Shown piece after piece: positions 1 to 9,393 of a DNA stretch of 64,000 nt (position 1 is its first letter; each line of letters begins with the position of its first letter). Origin of the DNA: Hyphomicrobiales bacterium (GTDB lineage Bacteria > Pseudomonadota > Alphaproteobacteria > Rhizobiales > Beijerinckiaceae). The notes under the pieces are model-generated. The model had not been told where the DNA came from. It saw nothing but the letters and a program-made list of their open reading frames with translations, and searched no databases. Position numbers and translations under genes: made by a program. The stretch covers positions 186,001 to 250,000 of the forward strand of contig JAQGKD010000096.1 in NCBI GenBank assembly GCA_028290285.1. The letters are read 5' to 3'.

Positions 1-799
1 CACCTCGATGATCGTCGAGAAGTCGCCTTATTACGTGCGCACCAGCTTCACGCTGCCGCAGAACACGACGCCCATGGCCGAGTGGAGCGCCAAGAACGGC
101 ATCAAGAAGGTCGTCACGCTCGTCGCCGATTACGGCCCGGGCCTCGATGCCGAGAAGGCATTCAAGGCGAAATTCGAGGCGGACGGCGGCAAGGTTCTCG
201 ATCAGCTGCGCTCGCCCCTCATGAACCCGGAATTCGCGGCCTTCCTGCAGAAGGCCAAGGACCTCAAGCCCGACGCCCTCTTCCTTTTCGTGCCCTCGGG
301 CCAGGGCGCGAGCCTGATGAAGCAGGTCAACGAGCGCGAGCTGACCAAGGCCGGCGTCAAGATCATCGCCACCGGCGACGTGACCGATGACGACCAGCTC
401 AACGGCATGGGCGATGCGGTGATCGGCATGACCACCTCGCACAATTACTCCGCCGCGCACGATTCGCCCGAGAACAAGGCTTTTGTCGCCGCCTTCCTGA
501 AGGCGAACAACAACATGCGCCCGAACTTCATGGCCGTTGGCGGCTATGACGGCATGGCCTTGATCTACAAGGCGCTGGAAAAGACCAAGGGCGACACGGA
601 CGGCACCAAGCTGGTCGATGCCATGAAGGGCATGGCCTGGGTGAGTCCGCGCGGACCGATCTCCATCGATCCGCAGACCCGCGACATCGTGCAGAATGTC
701 TACATCCGCGAAGTGAAGAAGGTCGACGGCCAGCTCTGGAACGTCGAATTCGCCACGATCCCGAACGTGAAGGACAATACGCACGAGGCCGCCAAGTAA
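1..799 (+). CDS. Branched-chain amino acid-type ABC transporter substrate-binding protein (5' end outside the window)
   Basis: Peripla_BP_6-like text (KVVTLVADYGPGLDAEKAFKAKFEADGG...FMAVGGYDGMALIYKALEKT), directly upstream of livHMGF-like genes; ORF open to the window start. Confidence 0.85.
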   Translation, partial: TSMIVEKSPYYVRTSFTLPQNTTPMAEWSAKNGIKKVVTLVADYGPGLDAEKAFKAKFEADGGKVLDQLRSPLMNPEFAAFLQKAKDLKPDALFLFVPSGQGASLMKQVNERELTKAGVKIIATGDVTDDDQLNGMGDAVIGMTTSHNYSAAHDSPENKAFVAAFLKANNNMRPNFMAVGGYDGMALIYKALEKTKGDTDGTKLVDAMKGMAWVSPRGPISIDPQTRDIVQNVYIREVKKVDGQLWNVEFATIPNVKDNTHEAAK

Positions 800-824
800 G
801 GCGATTCATCCGCTCCGCTGCTGT

Positions 825-946
825 CCTTCTCCCGGTGGGAGAAGGTGGCTGTGGAGCAGCCGGATGAGGGGTTTCGTTCTCGCTCGAAATAGCGCGTAAC
901 CCCTCATCAGTCGGCTCTGCCGACAGCTTCTCCCACCGGGAGAAGC
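825..946 (+). repeat. RIME-like palindromic mosaic element, copy 1 (within the liv operon)
   Basis: ccttctcccggtgggagaagg...gccggatgaggggtt-N-aacccctcatcagtcggctctgccgacagcttctcccaccgggagaagc. Confidence 0.85.
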
Positions 947-1003
947 AAGACGTGCCCGGCATCAGCGCATGTCCGTTTTGCCGCCGAATTTCCGGAGACC
1001 TGC

Positions 1004-1864
1004 GTGCTCACCATCCTCTTCGACGGCGTCGCCTACGGCATGCTCCTGTTTGTGCTGGCCGTCGGTCTTTGCGTCACGCTGGGGCTGATGAATTTCATTA
1101 ACCTGGCGCATGGCGCCTTCGCCATGGCGGGCGGCTATCTCACCATCGTCCTGATGAACCAGGCCGGCGTCTCCTTCTATCTCTGCCTGCCCGCGGCCTT
1201 CATCTTCAGTGCCGCCATCGGTCTCGTGCTCGAGCGCACGCTCTATCGTCATCTCTACGACAAGACCCATCTCGATCAGGTGCTGTTTTCGATCGGCCTC
1301 GTCTTCATGTCGATGGCGATGGTCGATTACGCAATGGGTGCCAACCAGCAGATCGTGAACCTGCCTGAAAGCCTCAGCGGCCGCGTGAATTTTCTCGGCG
1401 CGAGCATCGGTGTCTACCGCATCTTCGTCATCGTGATCTGCGGTTTCCTCGCAGCGGGCCTGCAACTCGTCCTCACCCACACGCGCTTCGGCAGCCGCCT
1501 GCGCGCGGCGGTGGACGACGGGCGTGTCGCGCGCGGCATGGGGATCGACGTAACCTCGATTTTCGCCATCACCTTTGCCTTCGGTTCGGGCCTCGCAGGG
1601 CTCGGCGGGGCGCTCGGCACCGGCATCATCAGCTTCGATCCGACCTTTCCTCTGAAATACATGATCTACTTCCTGATCGTGATTTCGGTTGGGGGCACGA
1701 CGACGATCACCGGCCCCTTCCTGGCCGCGATCCTGCTGGGCGTGGCCGATGTGCTCGGCAAATATTACGTGCCCTCCGTGGGTGGCTTCATCATCTATAC
1801 GATCATGGTTCTCGTGCTGATCGTCAGGCCGCAGGGCCTGTTCTCGCGCAGCCCGGCCCGTTGA
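1004..1864 (+). CDS. livH: Branched-chain amino acid ABC transporter permease (LivH type)
   Basis: Hydrophobic permease with GLMNFINLAHGAFAMAGGY motif; operon context. Confidence 0.9.
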   Translation: MLTILFDGVAYGMLLFVLAVGLCVTLGLMNFINLAHGAFAMAGGYLTIVLMNQAGVSFYLCLPAAFIFSAAIGLVLERTLYRHLYDKTHLDQVLFSIGLVFMSMAMVDYAMGANQQIVNLPESLSGRVNFLGASIGVYRIFVIVICGFLAAGLQLVLTHTRFGSRLRAAVDDGRVARGMGIDVTSIFAITFAFGSGLAGLGGALGTGIISFDPTFPLKYMIYFLIVISVGGTTTITGPFLAAILLGVADVLGKYYVPSVGGFIIYTIMVLVLIVRPQGLFSRSPAR

Positions 1865-1871
1865 GGCGCTC

Positions 1872-2912
1872 ATGACCGACCAGACGCTCTCGACAAAGCC
1901 ATCGCCCGAAGCGGTCGCCGCACGCGGTATCCTGCTGGGACGCGCACGCTGGGGCATCGCCGAATACGCCTTCTGGGCCATCGCCATTGCGCTCTATTTC
2001 GTGATGCCCAACAAGCTGATGCTGCTCAGCGAGATCGCCATTCTCGGCCTGCTCGCTCTGTCCATCGACCTCGTGCTCGGCTTTGCGGGCATCGTCACGC
2101 TGGGGCAGGGCGCGTTCTTCGGCGTCGGCGCCTATGCGGCGGGTCTCGCGGCCAGATACGGCGCGGGCGAGGCGCCCTGGAGCGATCCGCTGGTCGGCCT
2201 CCTCATCGGCGGCGGCGTCGCGGGCCTGCTCGGCTTCGTCACCAGCTTCCTCGTGCTGCGTGGCTCCGACCTGACACGGCTCATGGTCACGCTCGGCGTC
2301 GCCCTGATCGTCGAGGAACTCGTCAACCAGATGAAATGGCTGACTGGCGGCTCCGACGGCTTGCAGGGCGTGATGCCCTCGGCGGTGCTCGGCTACTGGG
2401 ACTTCGATCTCTACGGGAAGACCGCCTATCTCTACTCGCTTGCCGTGCTCTTCGTGCTCTTCTTCATCGCGCGGCGCATCGTCAAATCGCCGTTCGGCCT
2501 GTCGCTGCTGGCGATCAAGGGCAATCCGCTGCGCACGCGCGCCATCGGGCTGCCCATCAACGGCCGCCTCGTCACGGTCTACACCATCGGCGCCATCTAT
2601 GCGGGCATCGCGGGCGCGCTGGTCACCCAGACGACGCAATTCGCCTCGCCCGATTATGTCGCCTTCCACCGCTCGGCGGACGCGCTGCTCATGCTCGTCT
2701 TCGGCGGAGCGGGGCACCTTTACGGCGGTCTCATCGGCTCGGTCATTTTCCGTGTGATGCAGGATTACCTCGGTAATATCACGCCGCAATACTGGCAGTT
2801 CTGGCTCGGTCTCATGCTGGTGCTGCTCGTGCTGTTCGTGCGGGGCGGCATTTTGGGCCTGCTCGCCAAGATGCGCGACCGCGTGATGCGCAAGGGGGAG
2901 AACGCTCCATGA
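1872..2912 (+). CDS. livM: Branched-chain amino acid ABC transporter permease (LivM type)
   Basis: LALSIDLVLGFAGIVTLGQGAFFGVGAYAAG motif; operon context. Confidence 0.9.
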   Translation: MTDQTLSTKPSPEAVAARGILLGRARWGIAEYAFWAIAIALYFVMPNKLMLLSEIAILGLLALSIDLVLGFAGIVTLGQGAFFGVGAYAAGLAARYGAGEAPWSDPLVGLLIGGGVAGLLGFVTSFLVLRGSDLTRLMVTLGVALIVEELVNQMKWLTGGSDGLQGVMPSAVLGYWDFDLYGKTAYLYSLAVLFVLFFIARRIVKSPFGLSLLAIKGNPLRTRAIGLPINGRLVTVYTIGAIYAGIAGALVTQTTQFASPDYVAFHRSADALLMLVFGGAGHLYGGLIGSVIFRVMQDYLGNITPQYWQFWLGLMLVLLVLFVRGGILGLLAKMRDRVMRKGENAP

Positions 2913-3664
2913 CCATCGTTCTCGAAGCGCGCCAGCTGGTGAAAAAGTTCGGCGGCATCACCGCGACCGATCACATCGACTTCCGCCTGCCCGAAGGCGC
3001 GCGCCACGCGCTCATCGGCCCCAATGGCGCGGGTAAGACGACCTTCGTCAACCTGCTGTCGGGCGTGCTGGTGCCCACCTCGGGCGAGATCCTGCTGGCG
3101 GGCAAGGACGTCACCGGCTGGTCGGCCCGCCGCCGAGCCCATGCGGGCATGGCGCGCACGTTCCAGATCAACCAGCTTTTCGCCGACCTGACGCCGGTGG
3201 AAACGCTGATGCTCACCATCGCCGAGCGTGAAAACGCGGGCTGGGCCTGGTTCCGGCCCGTGGGCGCGCGCACCGATTTCGTGGATGAAGCCGTGCAGCT
3301 TCTGGCCGATCTCGGCCTCTCCGACATCGCCCATCTGCGCGTCGGCGAACTCGCCTACGGCAAGCAGCGCCTGCTCGAAATCGCTGTGGCGCTGGCGCAA
3401 AAACCCAAGGTGCTGCTGCTGGATGAACCGGCAGCGGGCGTGCCCGAGCACGAGCGCGAGCAGATCCTCGACGTCGTGGCGGCGCTGCCCTCGACCGTCG
3501 CCCTGATCCTCATCGAGCACGACATGCATCTCGTTTTCCGCTTCGCGAAATCCATCTCGGTGCTCGTCAACGGTGGCCTCTTCGTGGAGGGCACGCCGGA
3601 CGAGATCGCCAACGATCCACGCGTGCGGCAGGTTTATCTCGGCGAAGAGGTCGTCCATGTCTGA
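2909..3664 (+). CDS. livG: ABC transporter ATP-binding protein (LivG type)
   Basis: Walker A GPNGAGKTT, Walker B VLLLDEPAAG; 4-nt overlap with the livM stop. Confidence 0.9.
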   Translation: MTIVLEARQLVKKFGGITATDHIDFRLPEGARHALIGPNGAGKTTFVNLLSGVLVPTSGEILLAGKDVTGWSARRRAHAGMARTFQINQLFADLTPVETLMLTIAERENAGWAWFRPVGARTDFVDEAVQLLADLGLSDIAHLRVGELAYGKQRLLEIAVALAQKPKVLLLDEPAAGVPEHEREQILDVVAALPSTVALILIEHDMHLVFRFAKSISVLVNGGLFVEGTPDEIANDPRVRQVYLGEEVVHV

Positions 3665-4394
3665 TCTCCTCGTCCTCGACGGGATCGCCGCCGGCTACGG
3701 CGAGGCCCAGGTTCTCTCCGGCATCTCCTTCAGCCTGGGTGAGGGCGAGGCGCTGGCGCTGCTCGGACGCAATGGCACGGGCAAGACGACGCTCATCAAC
3801 ACGATCGTCGGCCTGACGCGTCGCCGCGCGGGCACGATCACGCTGGCTGGCCGCGACATCACGAAGCTGCGGCCCGACCAGCGTGCGCTGGCGGGCATCG
3901 GCTGGGTGCCGCAGGAGCGCAACATCTTCCGCTCGCTGACGGTGGAGGAGAACATCACGGCGGTCCAGACCTACGGCCCGTGGAGCGTCGAGCGCATCTT
4001 TGGCATGTTCCCGCGCTTGCAGGAGCGGCGGCGCAACCTGGGCACGCAATTGTCGGGCGGCGAGCAGCAGATGCTGGCGGTCGGCCGCGCGCTGGCGCTC
4101 AATCCACGCGTCCTGCTGCTCGACGAGCCGCTGGAGGGGCTGGCGCCCATCATCGTCGACGAGTTGCTGGCGGCGCTGAGCAAGATCATCCGCGAGGAGG
4201 GCATGTCGGCGATCATCGTCGAGCAGAGTGCGCGGAAAATCCTGCCGCTGACACAGCGCGCCATCATTCTCGACCGCGGCACCATCGCGCATGCGGGACC
4301 GAGTCCCGAATTGGCCGCGGATGCGTTAAGACTGGCCGCACTGCTCGGAGTCGCGGGCAAACCCGGTACAGAGGCGGCCGGGGCCAGAAACTGA
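3657..4394 (+). CDS. livF: ABC transporter ATP-binding protein (LivF type)
   Basis: Walker A GRNGTGKTT, LSGGEQQMLAVGRAL, VLLLDEPLEGLAP; likely ATG at 3657 (MSDLLVLDG) inside the longer listed ORF. Confidence 0.9.
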   Translation: MSDLLVLDGIAAGYGEAQVLSGISFSLGEGEALALLGRNGTGKTTLINTIVGLTRRRAGTITLAGRDITKLRPDQRALAGIGWVPQERNIFRSLTVEENITAVQTYGPWSVERIFGMFPRLQERRRNLGTQLSGGEQQMLAVGRALALNPRVLLLDEPLEGLAPIIVDELLAALSKIIREEGMSAIIVEQSARKILPLTQRAIILDRGTIAHAGPSPELAADALRLAALLGVAGKPGTEAAGARN

Positions 4395-4425
4395 AGATTT
4401 CGAATTTTTCGGAGGATAAGAAAAC

Positions 4426-5532
4426 ATGCTACGCACCAAGCCGCCCTTCCGCGCCGACCATGTCGGCTCTCTCCTGCGCTCCGCAGCCCTCAAGGATGCG
4501 CGCATCAAGCATCAGCGCGGCGACATCTCCGCCTCCGATCTGAAGGCGTCGGAAGACATCGAGATCCGCAAGGTCATCCGCAAGCAGGAAGACATCGGTC
4601 TCCAGTCCATCACTGACGGCGAGTTCCGCCGCGCCTGGTGGCATTTCGACTTCCTCGGCCATCTCGAAGGCGTCGAGCTGATCGACGTCGACCAGGGCAT
4701 CCAGTTCTCTGGCGTGCAGACGCGCGCCCAGGCGCCCCGCGTCATGGGCCGGATCGACTTTGCCGATCACCCGATGATCGAGCACTTCAAGTTCCTGAAG
4801 GCCAACACCACCCGCACGCCCAAGATGACCATCCCGAGCCCGTCGATGCTGCACTATCGCGGCGGCCGAAAGATGATCAATATGGGCGTCTATCCGGATA
4901 TGGGCGGCTTCTACCACGACCTCGGTCAGGCCTATCACAAGGCTGTGCAGGCTTTCGCGCATGAGGGCTGCCGCTATCTGCAGCTTGACGATTGCAGCTT
5001 CGCCTACCTCTGCGATCCCGCGCAGCGCAAGATGCTGGCCGAGCGCGGCGACGACCCGGAGAAGCAGGGCCAGATCTATGCAGGCATGATCAACGCCGCC
5101 ATCGCCGGCCGCCCGTCCGACATGGCGATCACCATGCATCTCTGCCGTGGCAACTTCCGCTCGACCTTCGTGGCCTCGGGTGGTTACGAGCCGATCGCAG
5201 ACCTGCTGTTCAACCAGGTGAACGCCGACGGCTATTTCATGGAATGGGACAACGACCGCGCCGGCGGTTTCGAGCCCCTGCGCTTCCTGCCCAAGGGCAA
5301 GACGGTGGTGCTGGGCCTCGTAACCTCCAAGACCGGCACGCTGGAAACCCGCGACGACCTGATGCGCCGCATCGAGGAAGCCGCGCAATACGCCCCCATC
5401 GACCAGCTCTGCCTCTCACCGCAATGCGGCTTCGCCTCCACCGAGGAAGGCAACACGCTGGCCGAGGAAGAGCAGTGGGCGAAACTGCGTCTCGTGGTGC
5501 AGGTGGCCGAAGAGGTCTGGGGCAAGAAGTAA
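4426..5532 (+). CDS. Cobalamin-independent methionine synthase (MetE C-terminal domain) family protein, stand-alone (YxjG/YxjH-like)
   Basis: FRADHVGSLLR start, MHLCRGN and LSPQCGFAS metal-ligand motifs of MetE-type C-terminal barrels; 368 aa. Confidence 0.8.
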   Translation: MLRTKPPFRADHVGSLLRSAALKDARIKHQRGDISASDLKASEDIEIRKVIRKQEDIGLQSITDGEFRRAWWHFDFLGHLEGVELIDVDQGIQFSGVQTRAQAPRVMGRIDFADHPMIEHFKFLKANTTRTPKMTIPSPSMLHYRGGRKMINMGVYPDMGGFYHDLGQAYHKAVQAFAHEGCRYLQLDDCSFAYLCDPAQRKMLAERGDDPEKQGQIYAGMINAAIAGRPSDMAITMHLCRGNFRSTFVASGGYEPIADLLFNQVNADGYFMEWDNDRAGGFEPLRFLPKGKTVVLGLVTSKTGTLETRDDLMRRIEEAAQYAPIDQLCLSPQCGFASTEEGNTLAEEEQWAKLRLVVQVAEEVWGKK

Positions 5533-5550
5533 GGAAGGCAACGCTGCCCG

Positions 5551-5671
5551 CTTCTCCCGGTGGGAGAAGCTGTCGGCGGAGCCGACTGATGAGGGGTTAC
5601 ACTCTCTGTAATGAGAGTCCGAAACCCCTCATCCGCCTGCGCTGCAGGCACCTTCTCCCATTGGGAGAAGG
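5551..5671 (-). repeat. RIME-like palindromic mosaic element, copy 2 (inverted)
   Basis: Same modules in reverse order. Confidence 0.85.
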
Positions 5672-5731
5672 ACCGGCGGCATGGGATTATGCAACGCAAG
5701 TGCGTCTTTCGAGTGGGCGCACACCTTACCG

Positions 5732-5816
5732 CCGCCATTGCGAGCGAAGCGAAGCAATCCAGAGCGATCCCGCGACTCCTGGATTGCTTCGTCGCGACGC
5801 TCCTCGCAATGACGGC
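5732..5816. repeat. CATTGCGAG...GCAATCC palindromic repeat, full copy
   Basis: cattgcgagcgaagcgaagcaatccagag...ctggattgcttcgtcgcgacgctcctcgcaatg. Confidence 0.8.
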
Positions 5817-5894
5817 AAAGTTGACGCCTGAACTTTTTAACCCACGCCGCTGCCCCATCCCAAAGGTTGACGCCACCAAGCCGCACCTTATTAT

Positions 5895-5929
5895 GTTCAC
5901 GAACCGAATAGTTGTTCGCTATACGAACA
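5895..5929. promoter_or_regulatory. IclR/PcaR-type palindromic operator candidate upstream of the CoA-transferase/pcaHG block
   Basis: TGTTCG-CTATA-CGAACA (5913-5929) plus GTTC-AC-GAAC (5895-5904). Confidence 0.5.
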
Positions 5930-5999
5930 TCTCGATCCGCTCCCCATAGAGGCGGGCGAGATACAACGGCGGCCAGAACCGCCACGAAGGGAAGGCTCG

Positions 6000-6851
6000 A
6001 TGGCTAAATTCATGAGTCTCGCCGACGCAGTCGCCGAAATGGTGCGCGATGGCGATTCCGTCGCGATGGAGGGGTTTACCCACCTCATTCCCTTCGCGGC
6101 GGGACACGAAGTCATTCGTCAGGGCCGCAAGCATCTGACGCTCATCCGCATGACGCCCGACCTGATCTACGATCAGCTGATCGGCATGGGCTGCGCGGAC
6201 AAGCTCGTCTTTTCCTGGGGCGGCAATCCCGGCGTCGGTTCGACGCATCGCATCCGTGATGCCGTAGAGAATGCATGGCCCCATGCGCTCGCCATCGAAG
6301 AGCATTCGCATGCCGCCATGGCCAATGCCTATGAAGCCGGCGCGTCGAACCTGCCTTTCGCCATGCTGCGCGGCTATATCGGCGTCGACCTGCCCAAGGT
6401 GAACCCGCGCATCAAGAGCGTCACCTGTCCCTATACGGGCGAAGTGCTGGCGACTGTTCCCGCGATCCGCCCCGACGTCGGCATCATCCACGCGCAGCGC
6501 GCCGACCGCGAGGGCAACGTGCTCATCGAGGGCATCATCGGCTGCCAGAAGGAAGTCGTGCTGGCCTCCAAACGCACCATCGTCACGGTCGAGGAGGTGG
6601 TCGATCGGCTTGGCACCTCGTCCTACAATTCAGTGGTGCTGCCGCACTGGACGGTCGGCGCGGTCGTCGAAGTGCCCGGCGGCTCGCATCCCTCCTATGC
6701 GCAGGGCTATTACACGCGCGACAATTCCTTTTACATCGCCTGGGACAAGATCTCGCGGGATCGCGACACGTTCCTGGCTTGGATGAAGGAAAACGTTCTC
6801 GACAAGACGCCGGCAGCATTCGCCGCTCATGCGAAGAGGAGTGCTGCCTGA
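6000..6851 (+). CDS. CoA-transferase subunit A (glutaconate/3-oxoadipate CoA-transferase, GctA/CatI-like)
   Basis: Class I CoA-transferase alpha text (MSLADAVAEMVRDGDSVAMEGFTHLIPFAAGHEVIRQG); paired with the next gene and with pcaHG. Confidence 0.8.
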   Translation: MAKFMSLADAVAEMVRDGDSVAMEGFTHLIPFAAGHEVIRQGRKHLTLIRMTPDLIYDQLIGMGCADKLVFSWGGNPGVGSTHRIRDAVENAWPHALAIEEHSHAAMANAYEAGASNLPFAMLRGYIGVDLPKVNPRIKSVTCPYTGEVLATVPAIRPDVGIIHAQRADREGNVLIEGIIGCQKEVVLASKRTIVTVEEVVDRLGTSSYNSVVLPHWTVGAVVEVPGGSHPSYAQGYYTRDNSFYIAWDKISRDRDTFLAWMKENVLDKTPAAFAAHAKRSAA

Positions 6852-7618
6852 TGACCGATTTCACCCCCAACGAAATCATGACGATCGTCGCCGCGCGCGC
6901 GCTCAAGAACGACGACGTCTGTTTCGTCGGCATCGGCGCGCCCTCGGCCGCCTGCAATCTCGCACGCCTCACGCATGCGCCGCAGATCACGCTGATCTAT
7001 GAATCGGGCACGATCGGCACGCGTCCCAACGTGCTGCCGCTATCCATCGGCGACGGCGAACTTTGCGAAACCGCGCTCTGCACGGTCTCGGTGCCCGAGA
7101 TGTTCCGCTACTGGCTGCAGGGCGGCCGCATCACCGTGGGCTTCCTCGGCGGCGCGCAGATCGACCGCTTCGCCAATATCAACACGACGGTGGTGGGCCC
7201 CTACGACAAGCCGAAGGTGCGTCTGCCCGGCGGCGGCGGCGCGCCCGAGATCGCCACCAATTGCGGCGAGATCTTCATCACCATGCCGATGGGCAAGCGC
7301 GCCTTCATCGAAAAGCTGCCCTTCATCACCTCGATGGGCCACGGCCCCACGGGGAAGGAGCGCCGCGCATTCGGACTGAAGAGCCTCGGCCCCACCAAGC
7401 TGATGACCGATCTCTGCGTGTTCGAGCCCGATCCCGAGACCAAGGAAATGACGGTCGTATCGATCCATCCGGGCGTCACGCGCGAGCAGATCGCCGAGAA
7501 TTGCGGCTGGACGCCCCGCTACATCGACAATGTTCCCGAGACGCCCGCGCCGACAGCGCTGGAACTTGACACCCTCCGCGATATCCAGGCGAGGACCAAA
7601 GCCGCGCACGCGGCCTGA
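6851..7618 (+). CDS. CoA-transferase subunit B (GctB/CatJ-like)
   Basis: YESGTIGTRPNVLPLSIGDGELCETA; start ATG 6851 overlapping the subunit A stop. Confidence 0.8.
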   Translation: MTDFTPNEIMTIVAARALKNDDVCFVGIGAPSAACNLARLTHAPQITLIYESGTIGTRPNVLPLSIGDGELCETALCTVSVPEMFRYWLQGGRITVGFLGGAQIDRFANINTTVVGPYDKPKVRLPGGGGAPEIATNCGEIFITMPMGKRAFIEKLPFITSMGHGPTGKERRAFGLKSLGPTKLMTDLCVFEPDPETKEMTVVSIHPGVTREQIAENCGWTPRYIDNVPETPAPTALELDTLRDIQARTKAAHAA

Positions 7619-7699
7619 TCCCTTGCGCGACCAGAACAAGAACCCGCGCTCGCGCATGCCATCCGGCCTGTTGCGTGTCGCCAACATGGAAGAAACGCC

Positions 7700-8398
7700 A
7701 TGCCGTTGATTTATCCCAAGGAGAGCTTCTTCGAAGCTCATCCGAAATACGATTCGCCGACCTACAAGAGCACCGCCAAACGCCATCCCAAGAAGCCGCT
7801 CATCATCCTGCCGCACACGATGACCGAGCTGAACGGCCCGGTGTACGGTCATGAGATCCTCCAGCCGGAAGACGGCGACCTGACGCGCCAGCATCCCGGC
7901 GAGCCGCAGGGGGAGCGCATCATCGTGCAGGGCCGCGTTCTCGACGAGGACGGCCGCCCGGTGCCCAACACCCTGATCGAAATCTGGCAGGCCAACGCCG
8001 CCGGCCGTTATGTCCATGTGGTCGACGATCATCCTGCACCCCTCGACCCGAATTTTTCGGGCGCAGGCCGCGTCGTCACCGACGAGCAGGGACGCTATCG
8101 CTTCACCACGATCAAGCCCGGCCCCTATCCCTGGCGCAACCACCACAATGCGTGGCGTCCGGCTCATATCCATCTGTCGCTCTTCGGGTCTTCCTTCCTG
8201 TCGCGCCTCGTCACGCAGATGTATTTCGAGGGCGATCCGCTGTTCCCCTACGATCCCATCTTCAACGAAGTGCCGGAAGCTGCGCGCCAGCGCCTCGTTT
8301 CGAAATTCGACCTCGATGTGACCGAACCCGAATGGGCGCTCGGCTACACGTTCGACATCGTGCTGCGCGGCCGCAACGCCACGCCCATGGAGAGCTGA
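7700..8398 (+). CDS. pcaH: Protocatechuate 3,4-dioxygenase beta subunit
   Basis: Intradiol dioxygenase text (GRVLDEDGRPVPNTLIEIWQANAAGRY...HNAWRPAHIHLSLFG). Confidence 0.92.
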   Translation: MPLIYPKESFFEAHPKYDSPTYKSTAKRHPKKPLIILPHTMTELNGPVYGHEILQPEDGDLTRQHPGEPQGERIIVQGRVLDEDGRPVPNTLIEIWQANAAGRYVHVVDDHPAPLDPNFSGAGRVVTDEQGRYRFTTIKPGPYPWRNHHNAWRPAHIHLSLFGSSFLSRLVTQMYFEGDPLFPYDPIFNEVPEAARQRLVSKFDLDVTEPEWALGYTFDIVLRGRNATPMES

Positions 8399-8399
8399 C

Positions 8400-8984
8400 A
8401 TGTCCGGAATCACCCCCTCACAGACGGTAGGCCCGTATTTCGCCTATTGCCTCACTCCGTCGCGCTATCCGCTTCACGAGGTGTTCTCGACCGATCTCAC
8501 GGTGCCCGGCGTCGAAGGCGAACGCATCGTCGTCACCGGTCGCGTGCTCGATGGCGACGGCCTCGGCATTTCCGACGCCATGGTCGAGATCTGGCAGGCC
8601 GATGCCAAGGGCACGTTCGATCACGGCAGCGCATCGACCGTGAAGTCGAACAGCGGTTTCAAGGGCTTTGGCCGCGCCGAGACGACGGCGGACGGCACCT
8701 ACACCTTCACGACGGTCAAGCCCGGCCGCGTGCCCGGCGCCGACGGCAAGCTGCAGGCACCCCATCTCGCCGTGACCGTGTTTTCGCGCGGAATGCTGAC
8801 GCATCTCTTCACGCGGATCTATTTCGATGACGAGGCCTCCAACGCCGAGGACCAGGTGCTGAACCTCATTCCCGCCGACCGCCGCGCGACCATCGTCGCA
8901 AAGGCACACAAGGGGAGCCCGAAGGAATACGTGCTGGATATCCGCATTCAGGGCGGCGACGAGACGGTCTTCTTCGAAGCCTGA
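8400..8984 (+). CDS. pcaG: Protocatechuate 3,4-dioxygenase alpha subunit
   Basis: SQTVGPYFAYCLTP...GRVLDGDGLGISDAMVEIWQAD; adjacent to pcaH. Confidence 0.92.
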   Translation: MSGITPSQTVGPYFAYCLTPSRYPLHEVFSTDLTVPGVEGERIVVTGRVLDGDGLGISDAMVEIWQADAKGTFDHGSASTVKSNSGFKGFGRAETTADGTYTFTTVKPGRVPGADGKLQAPHLAVTVFSRGMLTHLFTRIYFDDEASNAEDQVLNLIPADRRATIVAKAHKGSPKEYVLDIRIQGGDETVFFEA

Positions 8985-9010
8985 TCGCGGCTGGGTACCA
9001 ATCAGTCCAG

Positions 9011-9041
9011 AGCGTCGCGATTTCGTCGCGGCGCTTTTTTT
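9011..9041 (+). terminator. Rho-independent terminator downstream of pcaG
   Basis: agcgTCGCGAtttcgTCGCGGcgct stem-loop followed by TTTTTTT. Confidence 0.8.
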
Positions 9042-9139
9042 ATGCTTGCGGCGGGATCGCTGCCGGGTCAGATTCATTCGTGTGAATGGAGACTGGAATG
9101 CGGCCTGTGCCTTGCGCCGCGCGTGAGAAGAGAGAGCTG

Positions 9140-9385
9140 ATGCCTCGTCTTGTCGCCCCATTGTCCGCCCGCACCGGTCCCGATGCGGAGGACATCGACT
9201 ACGCACATCGAGATTTCGTCAATCTCGCCGCAGCCGCGCTGCTGCTCGTCGTCGCGCTGATGATCACCTGGACAGTCGTGGCGCTGGACAGGCACGAGAA
9301 GACCCAGCGGTGCTTCGAGCAGGGCCGCAAGGACTGCGTGACCATTGCCGCGCCGCCGCACGGATTGCGCATTCCCGCCCATTGA
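9140..9385 (+). CDS. Small hypothetical protein with one predicted transmembrane segment
   Basis: ORF 9086-9385; LAAAALLLVVALMITWTVVAL hydrophobic stretch; start chosen at internal ATG. Confidence 0.4.
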   Translation: MPRLVAPLSARTGPDAEDIDYAHRDFVNLAAAALLLVVALMITWTVVALDRHEKTQRCFEQGRKDCVTIAAPPHGLRIPAH

Positions 9386-9393
9386 GACGCAGG

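Noticed and set aside
962-1987. Long minus-strand ORF antisense to livH/livM
   Set aside because: Low-complexity Arg/His/Glu/Asp-rich translation typical of GC-rich antisense frames; the + strand gives a clear permease. The same reasoning applies to 1824-2789, 7040-8413, 17236-18846, 49263-50213 and similar ORFs.
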